Shown: positions 17,291 through 25,968 of the stretch, in pieces
How positions within the stretch are numbered: position 1 is the first letter of the stretch
How the letters are laid out: every line of letters starts with the position of its first letter
Virus record (IMG/VR): IMGVR_UViG_3300042197_002234
Coordinates: 124,001-188,000 of that record
DNA from: a virus
DNA length: 64,000 bases
Direction: 5' to 3' (one strand)
The notes under the pieces: model-generated
What the model was told of the DNA's origin: nothing
The model's database searches: none
Seen by the model: only the letters and a program-made list of their open reading frames with translations
Translations under genes and position numbers: made by a program

Positions 17291-17965
17291 ATGTATATGA
17301 ACTATAGAAAAATATGGGAATCATATCACGGTAAGATACCCACAGATAATTTAGGTAGAACTTTTGATATTCATCATATAGACGGTAACCGTAATAACAA
17401 CGATATTACAAATTTAATGTGTTTGTCACTGGAAGACCATTATAAAATACACCTAAAACAGTATAATGAAAATAAATCCGAAAAAGAATTTCGTTCATTA
17501 GTTTTCTTGTCTAGTCGACTTAGTAAACCAATTGATGATTTGAGTGGGTGGTCAGTTTCAGACAAAACTAAGGAGAAAATTAGAAACACTTTATTGGGTA
17601 GTAAGAGACCTCCTGAGGTTGTTAAAAAATACCAAGAAAAGTTAAAAGGTTATGTATGGAAGCCTGAAGATATCGAGTCCAGACGACAAGGTTTATTAAG
17701 GTATCATAAGGAAATGACCGAAGATTTTAAAAATGAATGGAGAAGTAAACTATCAAATTCCCATAAAGGGAAAGTTCTTAGTGATTCAACCAAAGAAAAA
17801 TTATCAAAGGTAAATTCAAAATTGACGGATAACGAAGTTTTATTGATTTATGACTTGATTATGTCAGGTGAAAGGTATAAAATTATATCTGAAAGATTTA
17901 ATATTAGTCAATCACAAATAACATCAATAAAACAGAAAAAAACATATAAATGGTTATGGAGTTAA
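17291..17965 (+). CDS. HNH homing endonuclease with NUMOD3-like repeats
   Basis: 224 aa. Residues ~20-55 (FDIHHIDGNRNNNDITNLM...HYKIH) form an HNH nuclease of the I-HmuI type. A DNA-binding tail follows with NUMOD3-like motifs (SDKTKEKIRNTLLGSKRP, NSHKGKVLSDSTKEKLS) and a C-terminal helix-turn-helix (YKIISERFNISQSQITSI). This is the usual layout of free-standing phage homing endonucleases. It overlaps the downstream thioesterase gene by 16 bp. Confidence 0.88.
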   Translation: MYMNYRKIWESYHGKIPTDNLGRTFDIHHIDGNRNNNDITNLMCLSLEDHYKIHLKQYNENKSEKEFRSLVFLSSRLSKPIDDLSGWSVSDKTKEKIRNTLLGSKRPPEVVKKYQEKLKGYVWKPEDIESRRQGLLRYHKEMTEDFKNEWRSKLSNSHKGKVLSDSTKEKLSKVNSKLTDNEVLLIYDLIMSGERYKIISERFNISQSQITSIKQKKTYKWLWS

Positions 17966-18387
17966 TATCAACACATCCAATTAAAAAATCAGACTTAGGA
18001 TTTCACGGTAATCTTTTTGGAGGTTCGTTACTTAAATGGATTGATTCAGCAGCTGCGGGTTATTCAATGCAGTTGTGCGATACTCCAAGGATGGTTACTA
18101 TATCAATAGATAAATGTTTTTTTGAAAGACCTGCCAAGGAAGGTCAATTGCTGAAAATTTATGGGACACCATCTAAATTAGGTAACACTTCCATAACTTT
18201 ATATATGGAGGCGAGAGCACATAATGTTTACACGGGAAAACAGACAATTATTTTAAGAACTAACATTAGGTTTGTTTCAATCGATGGTGAAGGTAATCCA
18301 ATCCCAATAGGTGAAAGAGGTAAAATAAGAATTCAAAATATAATAGACACACAAATAGAAAACAAAAATGAAAACGAAGAAGTTTGA
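17950..18387 (+). CDS. Acyl-CoA thioesterase (hotdog fold, YciA-like)
   Basis: 145 aa, the length of single-domain hotdog thioesterases. GFHGNLFGGSLLKWIDSAAA is the family signature containing the catalytic Asp, followed by VTISIDKCFFERPAKEGQ and LGNTSITLYMEARA. It should hydrolyse acyl-CoA. Why a phage needs it is unclear; it could modulate host lipid or CoA pools. Alternative ATG at 17956. It overlaps the HNH gene upstream and the GMP-reductase-like gene downstream (20 bp). Confidence 0.82.
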   Translation: MVMELISTHPIKKSDLGFHGNLFGGSLLKWIDSAAAGYSMQLCDTPRMVTISIDKCFFERPAKEGQLLKIYGTPSKLGNTSITLYMEARAHNVYTGKQTIILRTNIRFVSIDGEGNPIPIGERGKIRIQNIIDTQIENKNENEEV

Positions 18388-19396
18388 TTTTAAAGACATT
18401 ACAATTGTACCAGAAATGGTTTCCTCAATCTCAAGTCGTAAAGAGATTAATATTTTAACATCAGAACTCAAGTTACCTTTAATGGTGTCCCCAATGGATA
18501 CTGTTGTTGATACTGAAAACTTTTTTAAATTTAGTAAAAAAGGAATGGTTGTTTGTATGCCAAGAGGTGAATCTGAAATTTCAGGAGTGTTTTGGTCAAT
18601 ATCATTAGAAGAGTTTGATTTAATAATTACCAATGAGATTATTCTTGATACGTGTGAACCAGTACATATTTTAGTTGATATGGCTAATGGTCATATTAAA
18701 AAGTTACACAAATTGTGTGAAAAATTTGTAAAACAAAATAAAAAAGGTGTGCATAAGTTAATGGTTGGTAATGTCGCAAATCCTGAAACATATGCCGTTT
18801 TATCGGAAATAGGTGTTGATTATGTTAGAGTTGGTATTGGTGGTGGTTCAGGATGTTTAACTTCTGCAAATACAGGTGTTCATTATCCAATGGCATCATT
18901 AATTAATGAATGTTTTAAAATTAAAAAAATTAACAGTTATAGAACAAAAATTGTTGCTGATGGCGGTTTTAGTAATTATGACGACATTATCAAAGCTTTA
19001 GCTTTAGGTGCTGATTATGTTATGTTGGGGGGTATTTTAAATAAAACTTTAGAGTCGTGTTCACAAACAAAACTTTTTAATTTAATACCGATTAATGAAT
19101 CGACTGCGGAAAAAATATGGTATGATTTACCTTTTTTAAGAAAATACATGTATAAAAACTTTAGAGGTATGAGTACTAAAGAAGTTCAAAGGAAATGGGG
19201 TAAGTCTGTTTTAACAACATCTGAAGGCATTGTAAAAACTAATAAAGTTGAATACACGTTAGGTCAATGGGTTGATAATTTTGGCGACTACTTGAGGTCC
19301 GCAATGTCTTATACTAACTCAAGAAATTTAGAAGATTTTAAAAATTGTGAGATTGTGTTTATTACAGAAAACGCCTTAAAAAGATTTAATAAATAA
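18368..19396 (+). CDS. guaC: GMP reductase-like enzyme (IMPDH/GMPR family)
   Basis: 342 aa, matching GMP reductase (about 347) and lacking the CBS domains of IMP dehydrogenase. The (beta/alpha)8 barrel shows GNVANPETY, VGIGGGSGCLTSANTGVHYP (catalytic Cys163) and IVADGGFSNYDDIIKALALGADYVMLGG. The sequence TGVHYP right after the active-site loop matches the GMPR form (TGVGYP) rather than IMPDH (AGVGVP). GMPR converts GMP plus NADPH to IMP and ammonia. The usual IRSTCTY segment reads LRSAMSY. With the PurA-like enzyme at 31280 it would route G nucleotides to A nucleotides. IMPDH activity cannot be excluded. Confidence 0.82.
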   Translation: MKTKKFDFKDITIVPEMVSSISSRKEINILTSELKLPLMVSPMDTVVDTENFFKFSKKGMVVCMPRGESEISGVFWSISLEEFDLIITNEIILDTCEPVHILVDMANGHIKKLHKLCEKFVKQNKKGVHKLMVGNVANPETYAVLSEIGVDYVRVGIGGGSGCLTSANTGVHYPMASLINECFKIKKINSYRTKIVADGGFSNYDDIIKALALGADYVMLGGILNKTLESCSQTKLFNLIPINESTAEKIWYDLPFLRKYMYKNFRGMSTKEVQRKWGKSVLTTSEGIVKTNKVEYTLGQWVDNFGDYLRSAMSYTNSRNLEDFKNCEIVFITENALKRFNK

Positions 19397-19672
19397 TTAG
19401 ACAAATGATATGGAGACTTTAAGGTCTCCATTTCCTTTTATAACCCTGTGATAAGTACCCTCAGGTATTAAATAACTTTTACCCACTTCTAATGTGATTG
19501 GTAATTCGTTATCTAACTGAACTTTCCAATTGTCGGACTCTAATACTTCAACTATTCTATTTTCTCTATCTCGATGCCATTTTAATTCATGTTCATCAAC
19601 ATTAGAATCAAAAGTTCTTATTTTAGTATTATTATGTTCTTTTTGAATAAAAGGTAATTTATTTTTCATCAT
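19397..19672 (-). CDS. Small cupin-like protein
   Basis: 91 aa. ELKWHRDRENRIVEVLES, VQLDNELPITLEVG and YLIPEGTYHRVIKGNGDLKV give a cupin-like pattern with His and Glu/Gln metal-ligand candidates. It is similar to short cupin-like proteins found in large phages. Ligand unknown. Starts just before, and is co-directional with, 19682-20272. Confidence 0.65.
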   Translation of the reverse strand: MMKNKLPFIQKEHNNTKIRTFDSNVDEHELKWHRDRENRIVEVLESDNWKVQLDNELPITLEVGKSYLIPEGTYHRVIKGNGDLKVSISFV

Positions 19673-19681
19673 ATTTAAATT

Positions 19682-20272
19682 TTACCAATATCCACCGTAT
19701 GTTTTACCACCCCATAAATGAGCATATCTGTTAATTCTACAAGCCCAATATCCTGCGGTCATTCTATCTTTTTTTGCCTTACAATTATGTCTTGATGCAA
19801 ATTTTCTTCTAGCTTCAGGGTTAGATACTTTAGCTGTGAGCCCACCTTTAACATCACCAAAACTTATTTTTTTAACCTTACCTGTCGATGGGTTTTTTAC
19901 ATACACAACATATTTTTTACCACCACCACTATTTCTCATTGGTTTACCTAGTTCAACTTTCCTACCTTGATATTCAGCCTCATTAATAGATTCAATAACA
20001 TAAGGTACTTCTAACCTAACCATTTTACCATTAGATAATTTAACTTTTTTACCAAAGTCAGACTCCATCAACCACTTGTCCTCAAGACCAATTTGTATTA
20101 AATTTTTATTATATAATTTTCTAGTTTCATTAATTAACTCAAAAAAATTTTTAGAATAAGGTCTAAAAACATTCTCAGTTACGGATAAACCCTCATCTAA
20201 ATGGAATTGTAGATTCTTTGATACTTCTGTTTCAGTTATTAAACTTATTGGTGTCATAATTTGTCTTTTCAA
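19682..20272 (-). CDS. DUF5872-domain phage protein
   Basis: 196 aa. The C-terminal half carries the DUF5872 pattern KYVVYVKNPSTGKVKKISFGD, ARRKFASRHNC and GYWACRINRY, found in marine myoviruses. The N-terminus contains PISLITETEVS, an I-T-E|T site. The body (RPYSKNFFELINETRKLYN) is typical of the same phage proteins. Function unknown; a virion role is plausible. Confidence 0.75.
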   Translation of the reverse strand: MKRQIMTPISLITETEVSKNLQFHLDEGLSVTENVFRPYSKNFFELINETRKLYNKNLIQIGLEDKWLMESDFGKKVKLSNGKMVRLEVPYVIESINEAEYQGRKVELGKPMRNSGGGKKYVVYVKNPSTGKVKKISFGDVKGGLTAKVSNPEARRKFASRHNCKAKKDRMTAGYWACRINRYAHLWGGKTYGGYW

Positions 20273-20291
20273 ATAAATATCACTAACTTTG
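20261..20291 (+). promoter_or_regulatory. Promoter for the P-loop kinase gene
   Basis: TTG (20261-20263), 20 bp, TAACTTTG (20284-20291), then 14 bp to the ATG at 20306. It overlaps the start region of the divergent DUF5872 gene. Confidence 0.65.
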
Positions 20292-20305
20292 CTTATATTA
20301 TTACT

Positions 20306-20701
20306 ATGAACGAAAAAGTATTATACATTGTTAGAGGATTACCAGGTAGTGGTAAATCAACGTTTGCAAAATCATTAGGTGGGAAACACTTTGAGGCTGA
20401 TATGTATTTTATTGATGAAAACGGAGTATATAACTTTGATTTTGCTAAAATAAAAATGGCTCACAATTGGTGTATGATTCAAACCCAAAAAGTAATGGTT
20501 GATGAGGAACCAAAAATAGTTGTCTCAAACACATTTACTCAAGAGTGGGAAATGGATACATATTTTAAATTAGCGAAAGAGAATAATTACAAAGTATTTT
20601 CTGTAGTCGTCGAAAATCGTCATGGTGGTAAAAACGAACATGGGGTTCCTGAAGATAAATTACAAATAATGAAGGACAGGTTTGAATTTAAACTATTATG
20701 A
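20306..20701 (+). CDS. P-loop kinase (AAA_33 / polynucleotide-kinase-like)
   Basis: 131 aa from the ATG at 20306. The Walker A motif GLPGSGKST is near residue 10, followed by a segment EADMYFID, a conserved VVSNTFTQEWEM and a C-terminal helix. This small family (NEDD4BP2-like) phosphorylates nucleic-acid ends or small molecules; it lacks the phosphatase domain of T4 Pnkp. Its stop overlaps the next start by 4 bp. Confidence 0.8.
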   Translation: MNEKVLYIVRGLPGSGKSTFAKSLGGKHFEADMYFIDENGVYNFDFAKIKMAHNWCMIQTQKVMVDEEPKIVVSNTFTQEWEMDTYFKLAKENNYKVFSVVVENRHGGKNEHGVPEDKLQIMKDRFEFKLL

Positions 20702-20892
20702 AAATATTTTTTAATTTATTAATTTTTATTATAAAACTTTTAATATCAATTAAAGTTTCATACCTATTATATATTACATATAACAATCCAACCAATGCTA
20801 TTATAGATAAATTATCTTGGTGGATTTGTTTATTAGTTTTTGATGTTTGGTTAATGTCTAATTTACCACAACCAAAAGAAGATGAATCTTAA
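20698..20892 (+). CDS. Small two-helix membrane protein
   Basis: 64 aa with two hydrophobic helices (about 3-27 and 41-56), translationally coupled to the kinase upstream and converging 4 bp into the PPK2 gene. No family recognised. Confidence 0.65.
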   Translation: MKIFFNLLIFIIKLLISIKVSYLLYITYNNPTNAIIDKLSWWICLLVFDVWLMSNLPQPKEDES

Positions 20893-21962
20893 GGTTGTGG
20901 GTTTAAAACAGATATAGCCTCAGGATAATTTTGTGACAATACTTTTTCATTTTTATTTTCATAAGGTATGTTCTGAAGTACATATCTAATTGAATTTAAT
21001 CCTGATATTCTTTTATCGTTTGAATCTATAACAACCCAAGGATGATTTACAGTTGACGTTTTATCAAATAATCTATCCTTAAACTCTGTGAATCTGCCCC
21101 ATAAATCTTGCATTTTTTCATCATTTGGTGAATATTTCCAAGATTTAAGAGGTGATTGTTGTCTCATTTGAAATCTTTTAGCTTGAGTATCTTTTTCGAT
21201 TGAAAACCATAATTTAAATAGATAATCACCGTCTTTAACTAAATCATTTTCAAAATCTTCAACATTATTCATAAAATCCTCATACTCTTCAGGCTCACCA
21301 TAACCCATTAACGGTTCTATTAAACCTCTATTATACCAACTTCTGTCTAGTAAATTTATTTTACCTTTTTGTATTCTACTTCTATATCTATCCCACCAAT
21401 TTTTTCTTTCTTCGGGTGTTGGTATTCCAAGAGCAATTACATTATAATATCTCGGATTCATATTTTCAATAAACTTTTTAATTGTGGAGCCTTTACCTGC
21501 AGAATCCCTACCTTCAAAAACAATAATAACAGTTTTACCTGTCTTATTTAACCATTCCTCTAATTTCAACAATTCAATTTGTAGATAATAAAGTTCTTCT
21601 CTGTAAACTTTTTTTGGTAGTATTGAAGGTTCTTGTGGTACCATTGAAAATTCTTCGGGTTCATCCACAATATCTTTAATATTTTGTTGTCTAACTTCTA
21701 AAGACTTTAAAAGCTCATTGAAGAATTTAGACACATTCATTTTTCTATTACCTTTTAATTTTGTAATTTTTTCTAAACCACGTTCAAATAACGATAATTC
21801 AATTAAACCTTTGTCATGATATTCTTTTATTTTAATTAAATTCATTTTGTTTTCAGTGTTATATAATCTGTGTAATTTTAACAATGTTGTAATTTTTTCC
21901 ATGTAAAATTCAGAGTTATCGCTAACACCCTCTTCAATAATAAATTTATATAAATTAGACAT
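20889..21962 (-). CDS. ppk2: Polyphosphate kinase 2 family protein
   Basis: 357 aa. Residues ~125-330 are a PPK2 domain: Walker A VFEGRDSAGKGS (148-159), Walker B/lid LLDRSWYNRGLIEPLMG (204-220), and FKLWFSIEKDTQAKRFQMR. PPK2 uses polyphosphate to phosphorylate ADP/GDP (or AMP), or makes polyphosphate in reverse. The ~120-residue N-terminal extension is helical and not part of the domain. Rare in phages; it could regenerate ATP/GTP late in infection, including the GTP used by the PurA-like enzyme. Last gene of a minus-strand pair. Confidence 0.9.
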   Translation of the reverse strand: MSNLYKFIIEEGVSDNSEFYMEKITTLLKLHRLYNTENKMNLIKIKEYHDKGLIELSLFERGLEKITKLKGNRKMNVSKFFNELLKSLEVRQQNIKDIVDEPEEFSMVPQEPSILPKKVYREELYYLQIELLKLEEWLNKTGKTVIIVFEGRDSAGKGSTIKKFIENMNPRYYNVIALGIPTPEERKNWWDRYRSRIQKGKINLLDRSWYNRGLIEPLMGYGEPEEYEDFMNNVEDFENDLVKDGDYLFKLWFSIEKDTQAKRFQMRQQSPLKSWKYSPNDEKMQDLWGRFTEFKDRLFDKTSTVNHPWVVIDSNDKRISGLNSIRYVLQNIPYENKNEKVLSQNYPEAISVLNPQP

Positions 21963-21965
21963 AAA

Positions 21966-22184
21966 TTATTTAGAGCGTTTTTGAAAATAAAAATACAATC
22001 CAAAACAAAGACCCGATAAAAAATACAAAATTAGATTGGCGCACCAAATACTCCCTGTTAAAACAAAAAGTTGATATTGAATTATATCGAATCCAAACGG
22101 GTTGAAAAACATAGCTAACATTAAAAATTTTACTGACAAGTTTTCTAAAAAAACTTTTCTCCACGTTCTCTGTATGTTCATCAT
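21966..22184 (-). CDS. Small two-helix membrane protein
   Basis: 72 aa with two hydrophobic segments and the motif FNPFGFDIIQYQLFVLTGSIW, of a type found in phage and bacterial small inner-membrane proteins. It ends 4 bp before the PPK2 start. The frame beginning at 22188 is also open, but its composition is less membrane-like and it is probably the shadow. Confidence 0.7.
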   Translation of the reverse strand: MMNIQRTWRKVFLENLSVKFLMLAMFFNPFGFDIIQYQLFVLTGSIWCANLILYFLSGLCFGLYFYFQKRSK

Positions 22185-22297
22185 CCATAGATTTGTAATT
22201 AAAATTTATGTTTCTTTTGGAAACTGTTTTATTATAAATATTATAAACAACGAATAATTGTTAAGTGATGAATATTTATTGAGTAAAGACCAATTGT

Positions 22298-22804
22298 ATG
22301 AGAAAAAATATTATTGACGAAAGAAAAATTCGTAAAATTATTAGACAACATATTTTAGAACAAGTTAACATAGAAAAAGAACCTGAAAAAAAACAAAGAT
22401 GTGTTGCGGGTAATGTTATTCCGTTAGACGATATTGTAGGACCTTCAGATAGTTTTAATAGTTATGCGAAAAATCTATCTAAGAGAGATGGTGGAATTAA
22501 CGGTATGACAGATACTTTAGATATGTTAAGAACATTAAGATTACATCCAGATATTAATGATGGTGGTGAACATTTGTCCTATAGTTTAATGAATCATTTA
22601 AATAAGTTTAGAAACAAAAATTATTTTGATGAGACAAATAGTGGTTGTATGAAAGCTATGGATAAAGTAATTGAACTTTACAAGGAAAATGAACATGGTG
22701 AAGATTTAGTTAGAGACATTGAAAAAGTTTTAAAACACAACGACCCGACACCAAGAGCTAAAGAATATCTGAAAAGATGTCTTGTGTTAATTAAAGAAAA
22801 ATAA
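22298..22804 (+). CDS. Leader-bearing hypothetical protein
   Basis: 168 aa. The leader MRKNIIDERKIRKIIRQHILEQ is strongly basic and amphipathic, with an I-L-E|Q site near residue 21. The body is helical with two or three Cys and no domain recognised. An intrinsic terminator follows. Confidence 0.75.
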   Translation: MRKNIIDERKIRKIIRQHILEQVNIEKEPEKKQRCVAGNVIPLDDIVGPSDSFNSYAKNLSKRDGGINGMTDTLDMLRTLRLHPDINDGGEHLSYSLMNHLNKFRNKNYFDETNSGCMKAMDKVIELYKENEHGEDLVRDIEKVLKHNDPTPRAKEYLKRCLVLIKEK

Positions 22805-22852
22805 TCCTCAATCGAGGACTTTTAGGACCGTTATCGTTTCGGTAACAAAATT

Positions 22853-22880
22853 AAAGGGGAATCCGCTACTCCCCTTTTTT
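22853..22880 (+). terminator. Terminator
   Basis: AAAGGGGA (22853-22860) pairs with TCCCCTTT (22870-22877), followed by a T-run. A second hairpin with a GTTATC/GGTAAC stem lies just upstream. Confidence 0.8.
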
Positions 22881-22897
22881 ATTTAATAACTTTTTAT

Positions 22898-22905
22898 TAC
22901 CTTTG
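22898..22905 (+). promoter_or_regulatory. -7 box for 22920 gene
   Basis: TACCTTTG, 14 bp before the ATG at 22920. No clear TTG upstream, because the terminator occupies that space. Confidence 0.5.
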
Positions 22906-22919
22906 TAGAAAAAATAGAG

Positions 22920-23528
22920 ATGAAAACTAATTTTGCAAATTCATTTTTTGATAGTTTTAAAAAAATGATGAATAGAGGTCGTTGGTATTGGAAACTTTGG
23001 GATTTGTTTAGATATGATATCCCAAGATTTTTCCGTAATCTATGGTTGTTCCGTAAAAACCTGTGGAATCACACTTGGTATAATGGAGACGGTTCAATAT
23101 TACCATGGGTCAAAACAGCGGTTGATGATATGTGCTGGAGGATTGAAAAACATGGTATGGAGGTTGAAGAAAGTCGTATGAAAAAAGTTGCTAAAATGAA
23201 AAGACTTTCATACTTAATTGATGTTTGTGTTAATGATAATTTTATTGATGTGGCGGAAGAAGAATTAGGCGTTAGAATGATTTATCATGATTGGGTATTC
23301 AAACCTGTTGAGGGAAGAGAGGATGTTGTTGAATTGGTGGATATGGACACCCCTGAAGAAAAGGAGATTAATACAAAAATCATAAAAAGAGCTCACGAAA
23401 TTCAAAAAGAATACTGGGAAGAACTAATATCAATTATTAAAGGTCCCGATTACGATAAAATTAGAGAGTCTGAAGAAGATTTTGATAAATTATATGATGG
23501 TTCTGATATTAGAGCTTGGTGGGATTAA
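22920..23528 (+). CDS. Conserved phage hypothetical protein, Trp-rich
   Basis: 202 aa with an aromatic, basic N-terminus (RGRWYWKLWDLFRYDIPRFF) and an acidic helical C-terminus ending AWWD. Proteins with this RYDIPRF...WYNGD...W arrangement occur in several large phages; no function is known to me. Confidence 0.72.
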   Translation: MKTNFANSFFDSFKKMMNRGRWYWKLWDLFRYDIPRFFRNLWLFRKNLWNHTWYNGDGSILPWVKTAVDDMCWRIEKHGMEVEESRMKKVAKMKRLSYLIDVCVNDNFIDVAEEELGVRMIYHDWVFKPVEGREDVVELVDMDTPEEKEINTKIIKRAHEIQKEYWEELISIIKGPDYDKIRESEEDFDKLYDGSDIRAWWD

Positions 23529-23546
23529 AAATTATTATTATCTTTG
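23516..23546 (+). promoter_or_regulatory. Leaderless promoter
   Basis: TTG (23516-23518), 20 bp, TATCTTTG (23539-23546), then 4 bp (TATT) to the ATG at 23551. It lies in the end of the preceding gene. Confidence 0.7.
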
Positions 23547-23550
23547 TATT

Positions 23551-23643
23551 ATGAAATCAATTATCAAAAAATATTCAGTGGGAATTGCAATCATAACTTG
23601 GTTTGTTGCTATTATAACTTTTGCTTACTTTATGACTAAATAG
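23551..23643 (+). CDS. 30-aa single-helix membrane peptide
   Basis: A short ORF, MKSIIKKY followed by about 17 hydrophobic residues and a short polar tail. It begins 4 bp after a strong -7 box and ends 2 bp before the phosphoesterase gene, so it is likely translated and co-transcribed. Function unknown; the size fits a small regulatory or holin-like membrane peptide. Confidence 0.6.
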   Translation: MKSIIKKYSVGIAIITWFVAIITFAYFMTK

Positions 23644-23645
23644 AC

Positions 23646-24338
23646 ATGAAAATTACATTAATATCCGATACGCACAATAAACACAAGCAAATCACGGAAG
23701 ATTTGATTGGTGGTGACTTGTTGTTACACGCTGGTGATATGTCAAGTATGGGATATCAGCATGAAATTAGAGAATTTCTCAAATGGTTTAACAATCTAAA
23801 CAACTATACTCATAAAATTTTTATTGCGGGTAATCATGATTGGGGTTTCCAAGACAGTCCTATGATGTGTGAAGGACTTTTAGATTTTTATAATAAGGTA
23901 ACCTACCTTGAAGATATGTTGGAGGTTATTGGGGATGATTATAATAGTTCTGTTAAAGTTTGGGGTAGTCCTTGGCAACCAGAATTCTATAATTGGGCAT
24001 TTAATTTACCACGTAATGGTGAACAACTCAAGGAAAAATGGGATATGATTCCTATGGACACTGATATTTTAATTACTCATGGACCCGCCTGGGGATATGT
24101 TGATGACGTTGAGGGTCGTAGAGGTGAGCACTTGGGTTGTGAGTTGTTGGCAGAAAGAATTAAAGTTGTTAAACCTAAAATTCATCTATGTGGTCACATT
24201 CACACTGGTAATGGTTATATGTTTGATGGTAACACTCATTATATTAACGCATCTGTGTTAAATGAAAGATACAATTACGCTCACAAACCATTTCACATTG
24301 ATTGGAATCCTGAAACTAACGATTTAATTTTCTTATAA
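23646..24338 (+). CDS. Calcineurin-like metallophosphoesterase
   Basis: 230 aa with the full set of metal motifs: LISDTHNKH, LLHAGDMSSMG, IAGNHDWGF, ILITHGPAWG and LCGHIHTGNG. The closest types are small bacterial/phage phosphoesterases of the MPPED/YfcE group acting on phosphodiesters or nucleotides. Cytoplasmic. 2 bp after the small membrane peptide. Confidence 0.88.
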   Translation: MKITLISDTHNKHKQITEDLIGGDLLLHAGDMSSMGYQHEIREFLKWFNNLNNYTHKIFIAGNHDWGFQDSPMMCEGLLDFYNKVTYLEDMLEVIGDDYNSSVKVWGSPWQPEFYNWAFNLPRNGEQLKEKWDMIPMDTDILITHGPAWGYVDDVEGRRGEHLGCELLAERIKVVKPKIHLCGHIHTGNGYMFDGNTHYINASVLNERYNYAHKPFHIDWNPETNDLIFL

Positions 24339-24342
24339 AAAT

Positions 24343-24960
24343 ATGAAATACATACTTGAAACTTATGGGTGGACTATGGATGTATCCTGTCACTCTCTAA
24401 CTGATGAACAAGTCTCAGAAATCCAACAAATTATGACTGAAAATGGTTATGAAGAACTGTGGGAGGCTAGATACGACATTGAAGATAAATTAGGAATTTA
24501 TATTCATGAACCTAACATGTTTCAAATTTCTAAAGGATTTCATAATGGAACCATGTATTTTTATGTTAAAGATGAGGATGGTAAAATTGTTACTGAATTT
24601 GGTATTGAGGACACTACTGATGTATATGACGCGGTACCAAATATTGATGACTATGAATATGAAGGTTATGACGCTTTTCCATCAAAAGACAAACATAAAA
24701 ACATTTTGTTAGTTATTGATGAAAATAAAGGTGGTATTAATGACTATCACTTTGAAAGTGATAAAATTCCTACCGCAGCGGATTTTTCATATCAACCAGG
24801 TTGTATTGAAACCCCTGATGGTGATTGGGATTTTATATCAAGAATATTTTTTAAAACAACCGAACTAGAAGTTTACGACCATTTGGACAATACTGGTAAG
24901 GCATCAACAATCGAGTTGTGGACATTGGAAAATTCAGGTGTTTTGGGTAATGAGGAATAA
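24343..24960 (+). CDS. Hypothetical protein
   Basis: 205 aa, acidic, alpha/beta, with no motif recognised. It follows the phosphoesterase by 4 bp and ends the operon at a strong terminator. Confidence 0.72.
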   Translation: MKYILETYGWTMDVSCHSLTDEQVSEIQQIMTENGYEELWEARYDIEDKLGIYIHEPNMFQISKGFHNGTMYFYVKDEDGKIVTEFGIEDTTDVYDAVPNIDDYEYEGYDAFPSKDKHKNILLVIDENKGGINDYHFESDKIPTAADFSYQPGCIETPDGDWDFISRIFFKTTELEVYDHLDNTGKASTIELWTLENSGVLGNEE

Positions 24961-24987
24961 AAAATGGGGGTTAGTGACCCCCATTTT
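24961..24987. terminator. Bidirectional terminator
   Basis: AAAATGGGGGT (24961-24971) pairs with ACCCCCATTTT (24977-24987), 11 bp, between convergent genes. Confidence 0.88.
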
Positions 24988-24989
24988 AT

Positions 24990-25904
24990 TTATAGACTTA
25001 ATAACATCTCAACTAATTCAGGCTGTGGAAACATGTCTACTTTACCTCTCATAACATTAGTATGGGACCACATACCTTTAGTTCTTTCGCACATGGCAAC
25101 ATCCATCCTATCAAAAGCCTTAAACTCACCATCTTTTTTAATTAATTTAATTAAACCTTCTCTAACATCAATTGAATGTTTGTTACCTATATATAAAATT
25201 AGTTCTTTTAAACTAACAATTTGGTTGTCGGAATATTTGTGCCAATATTTAAACCCTCTAAATTCTTGACGTAATTCAACAATCTGACTTGGGTGAGCTT
25301 CGGTACCAACATAAGTATAAAATTTATCAGGATTTAATTTAATCCAAACACCATTTTTACTATAACCGCCTTTGGTTAATTGACCAAAATTACAAACTTC
25401 AATTCCTATTGAATTTCTGTGCATAATATTGTTTCCAGTACCAAGATGCCATCCATATCCTCCGTCAGGTATGCACTTTACAACTTCACCATCAAATTTT
25501 TCATCATTACCTCTTATTGACGGTCCCCCAAGAACAAATTCAGTGGCGACTTGACCTCTATTGTCATTAGCCCAAGCATCTATTGTATTGTATGGGTTAT
25601 GCCATCCTGCGGTGTGATGTAAAAATAACCATTCTTTTTTTGTTGGTCCTGGTAAAAATTGACCTTTAGGTAGTAATTTTTCCTTAATTAAAATCTCATT
25701 ATTTTCTGTAATGTCTGTTGTCGCAATCGCCATTGCGTTCCAAGTTACTGGACCAACCAAACCATCATCGAGTAAACCATTTTCTTTTTGCCATTTTTTA
25801 ACCGCTTTTTCAGTTTTTGGACCAAAATCACCATCAACATAAATGTTTAAAAATTCTTGTAGTAATTCTACGTTTTTTCCTTTTGAACCTAATCTTAGTG
25901 TCAT
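24990..25904 (-). CDS. N-acetylmuramoyl-L-alanine amidase with peptidoglycan-binding domain
   Basis: 304 aa. Residues 1-60 are a PG_binding_1 domain (LGSKGKNVELLQEFLN, DGDFGPKTEKAVKKWQ). Residues ~85-300 are an amidase_2-type domain: LFLHHTAGWHNP (zinc His), GYGWHLG, IGIEVCNFG and the C-terminal MWSHTNVMRGKVDMFP (second zinc His, Lys, Asp). It cleaves the amide bond between MurNAc and L-Ala and is the best candidate endolysin here. No signal peptide or leader, so it probably depends on a holin. Confidence 0.9.
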   Translation of the reverse strand: MTLRLGSKGKNVELLQEFLNIYVDGDFGPKTEKAVKKWQKENGLLDDGLVGPVTWNAMAIATTDITENNEILIKEKLLPKGQFLPGPTKKEWLFLHHTAGWHNPYNTIDAWANDNRGQVATEFVLGGPSIRGNDEKFDGEVVKCIPDGGYGWHLGTGNNIMHRNSIGIEVCNFGQLTKGGYSKNGVWIKLNPDKFYTYVGTEAHPSQIVELRQEFRGFKYWHKYSDNQIVSLKELILYIGNKHSIDVREGLIKLIKKDGEFKAFDRMDVAMCERTKGMWSHTNVMRGKVDMFPQPELVEMLLSL

Positions 25905-25943
25905 AATATTTCTTTTACTATAAATAATCTAAAAAAATAAAAA

Positions 25944-25968
25944 AGGTGGGAATTATTTTTTCCCACCT
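25944..25968 (-). terminator. Terminator overlapping the 3' end of the 62-aa gene
   Basis: AGGTGGGA (25944-25951) pairs with TCCCACCT (25961-25968); the minus strand then runs into T-rich sequence. The right arm lies in the last codons of the gene. Confidence 0.75.

Noticed and set aside
21970-22188. Alternative 72-codon frame over the small membrane protein
   Set aside because: The frame ending at 21966 gives the familiar two-helix protein; this one is its +1 shadow.
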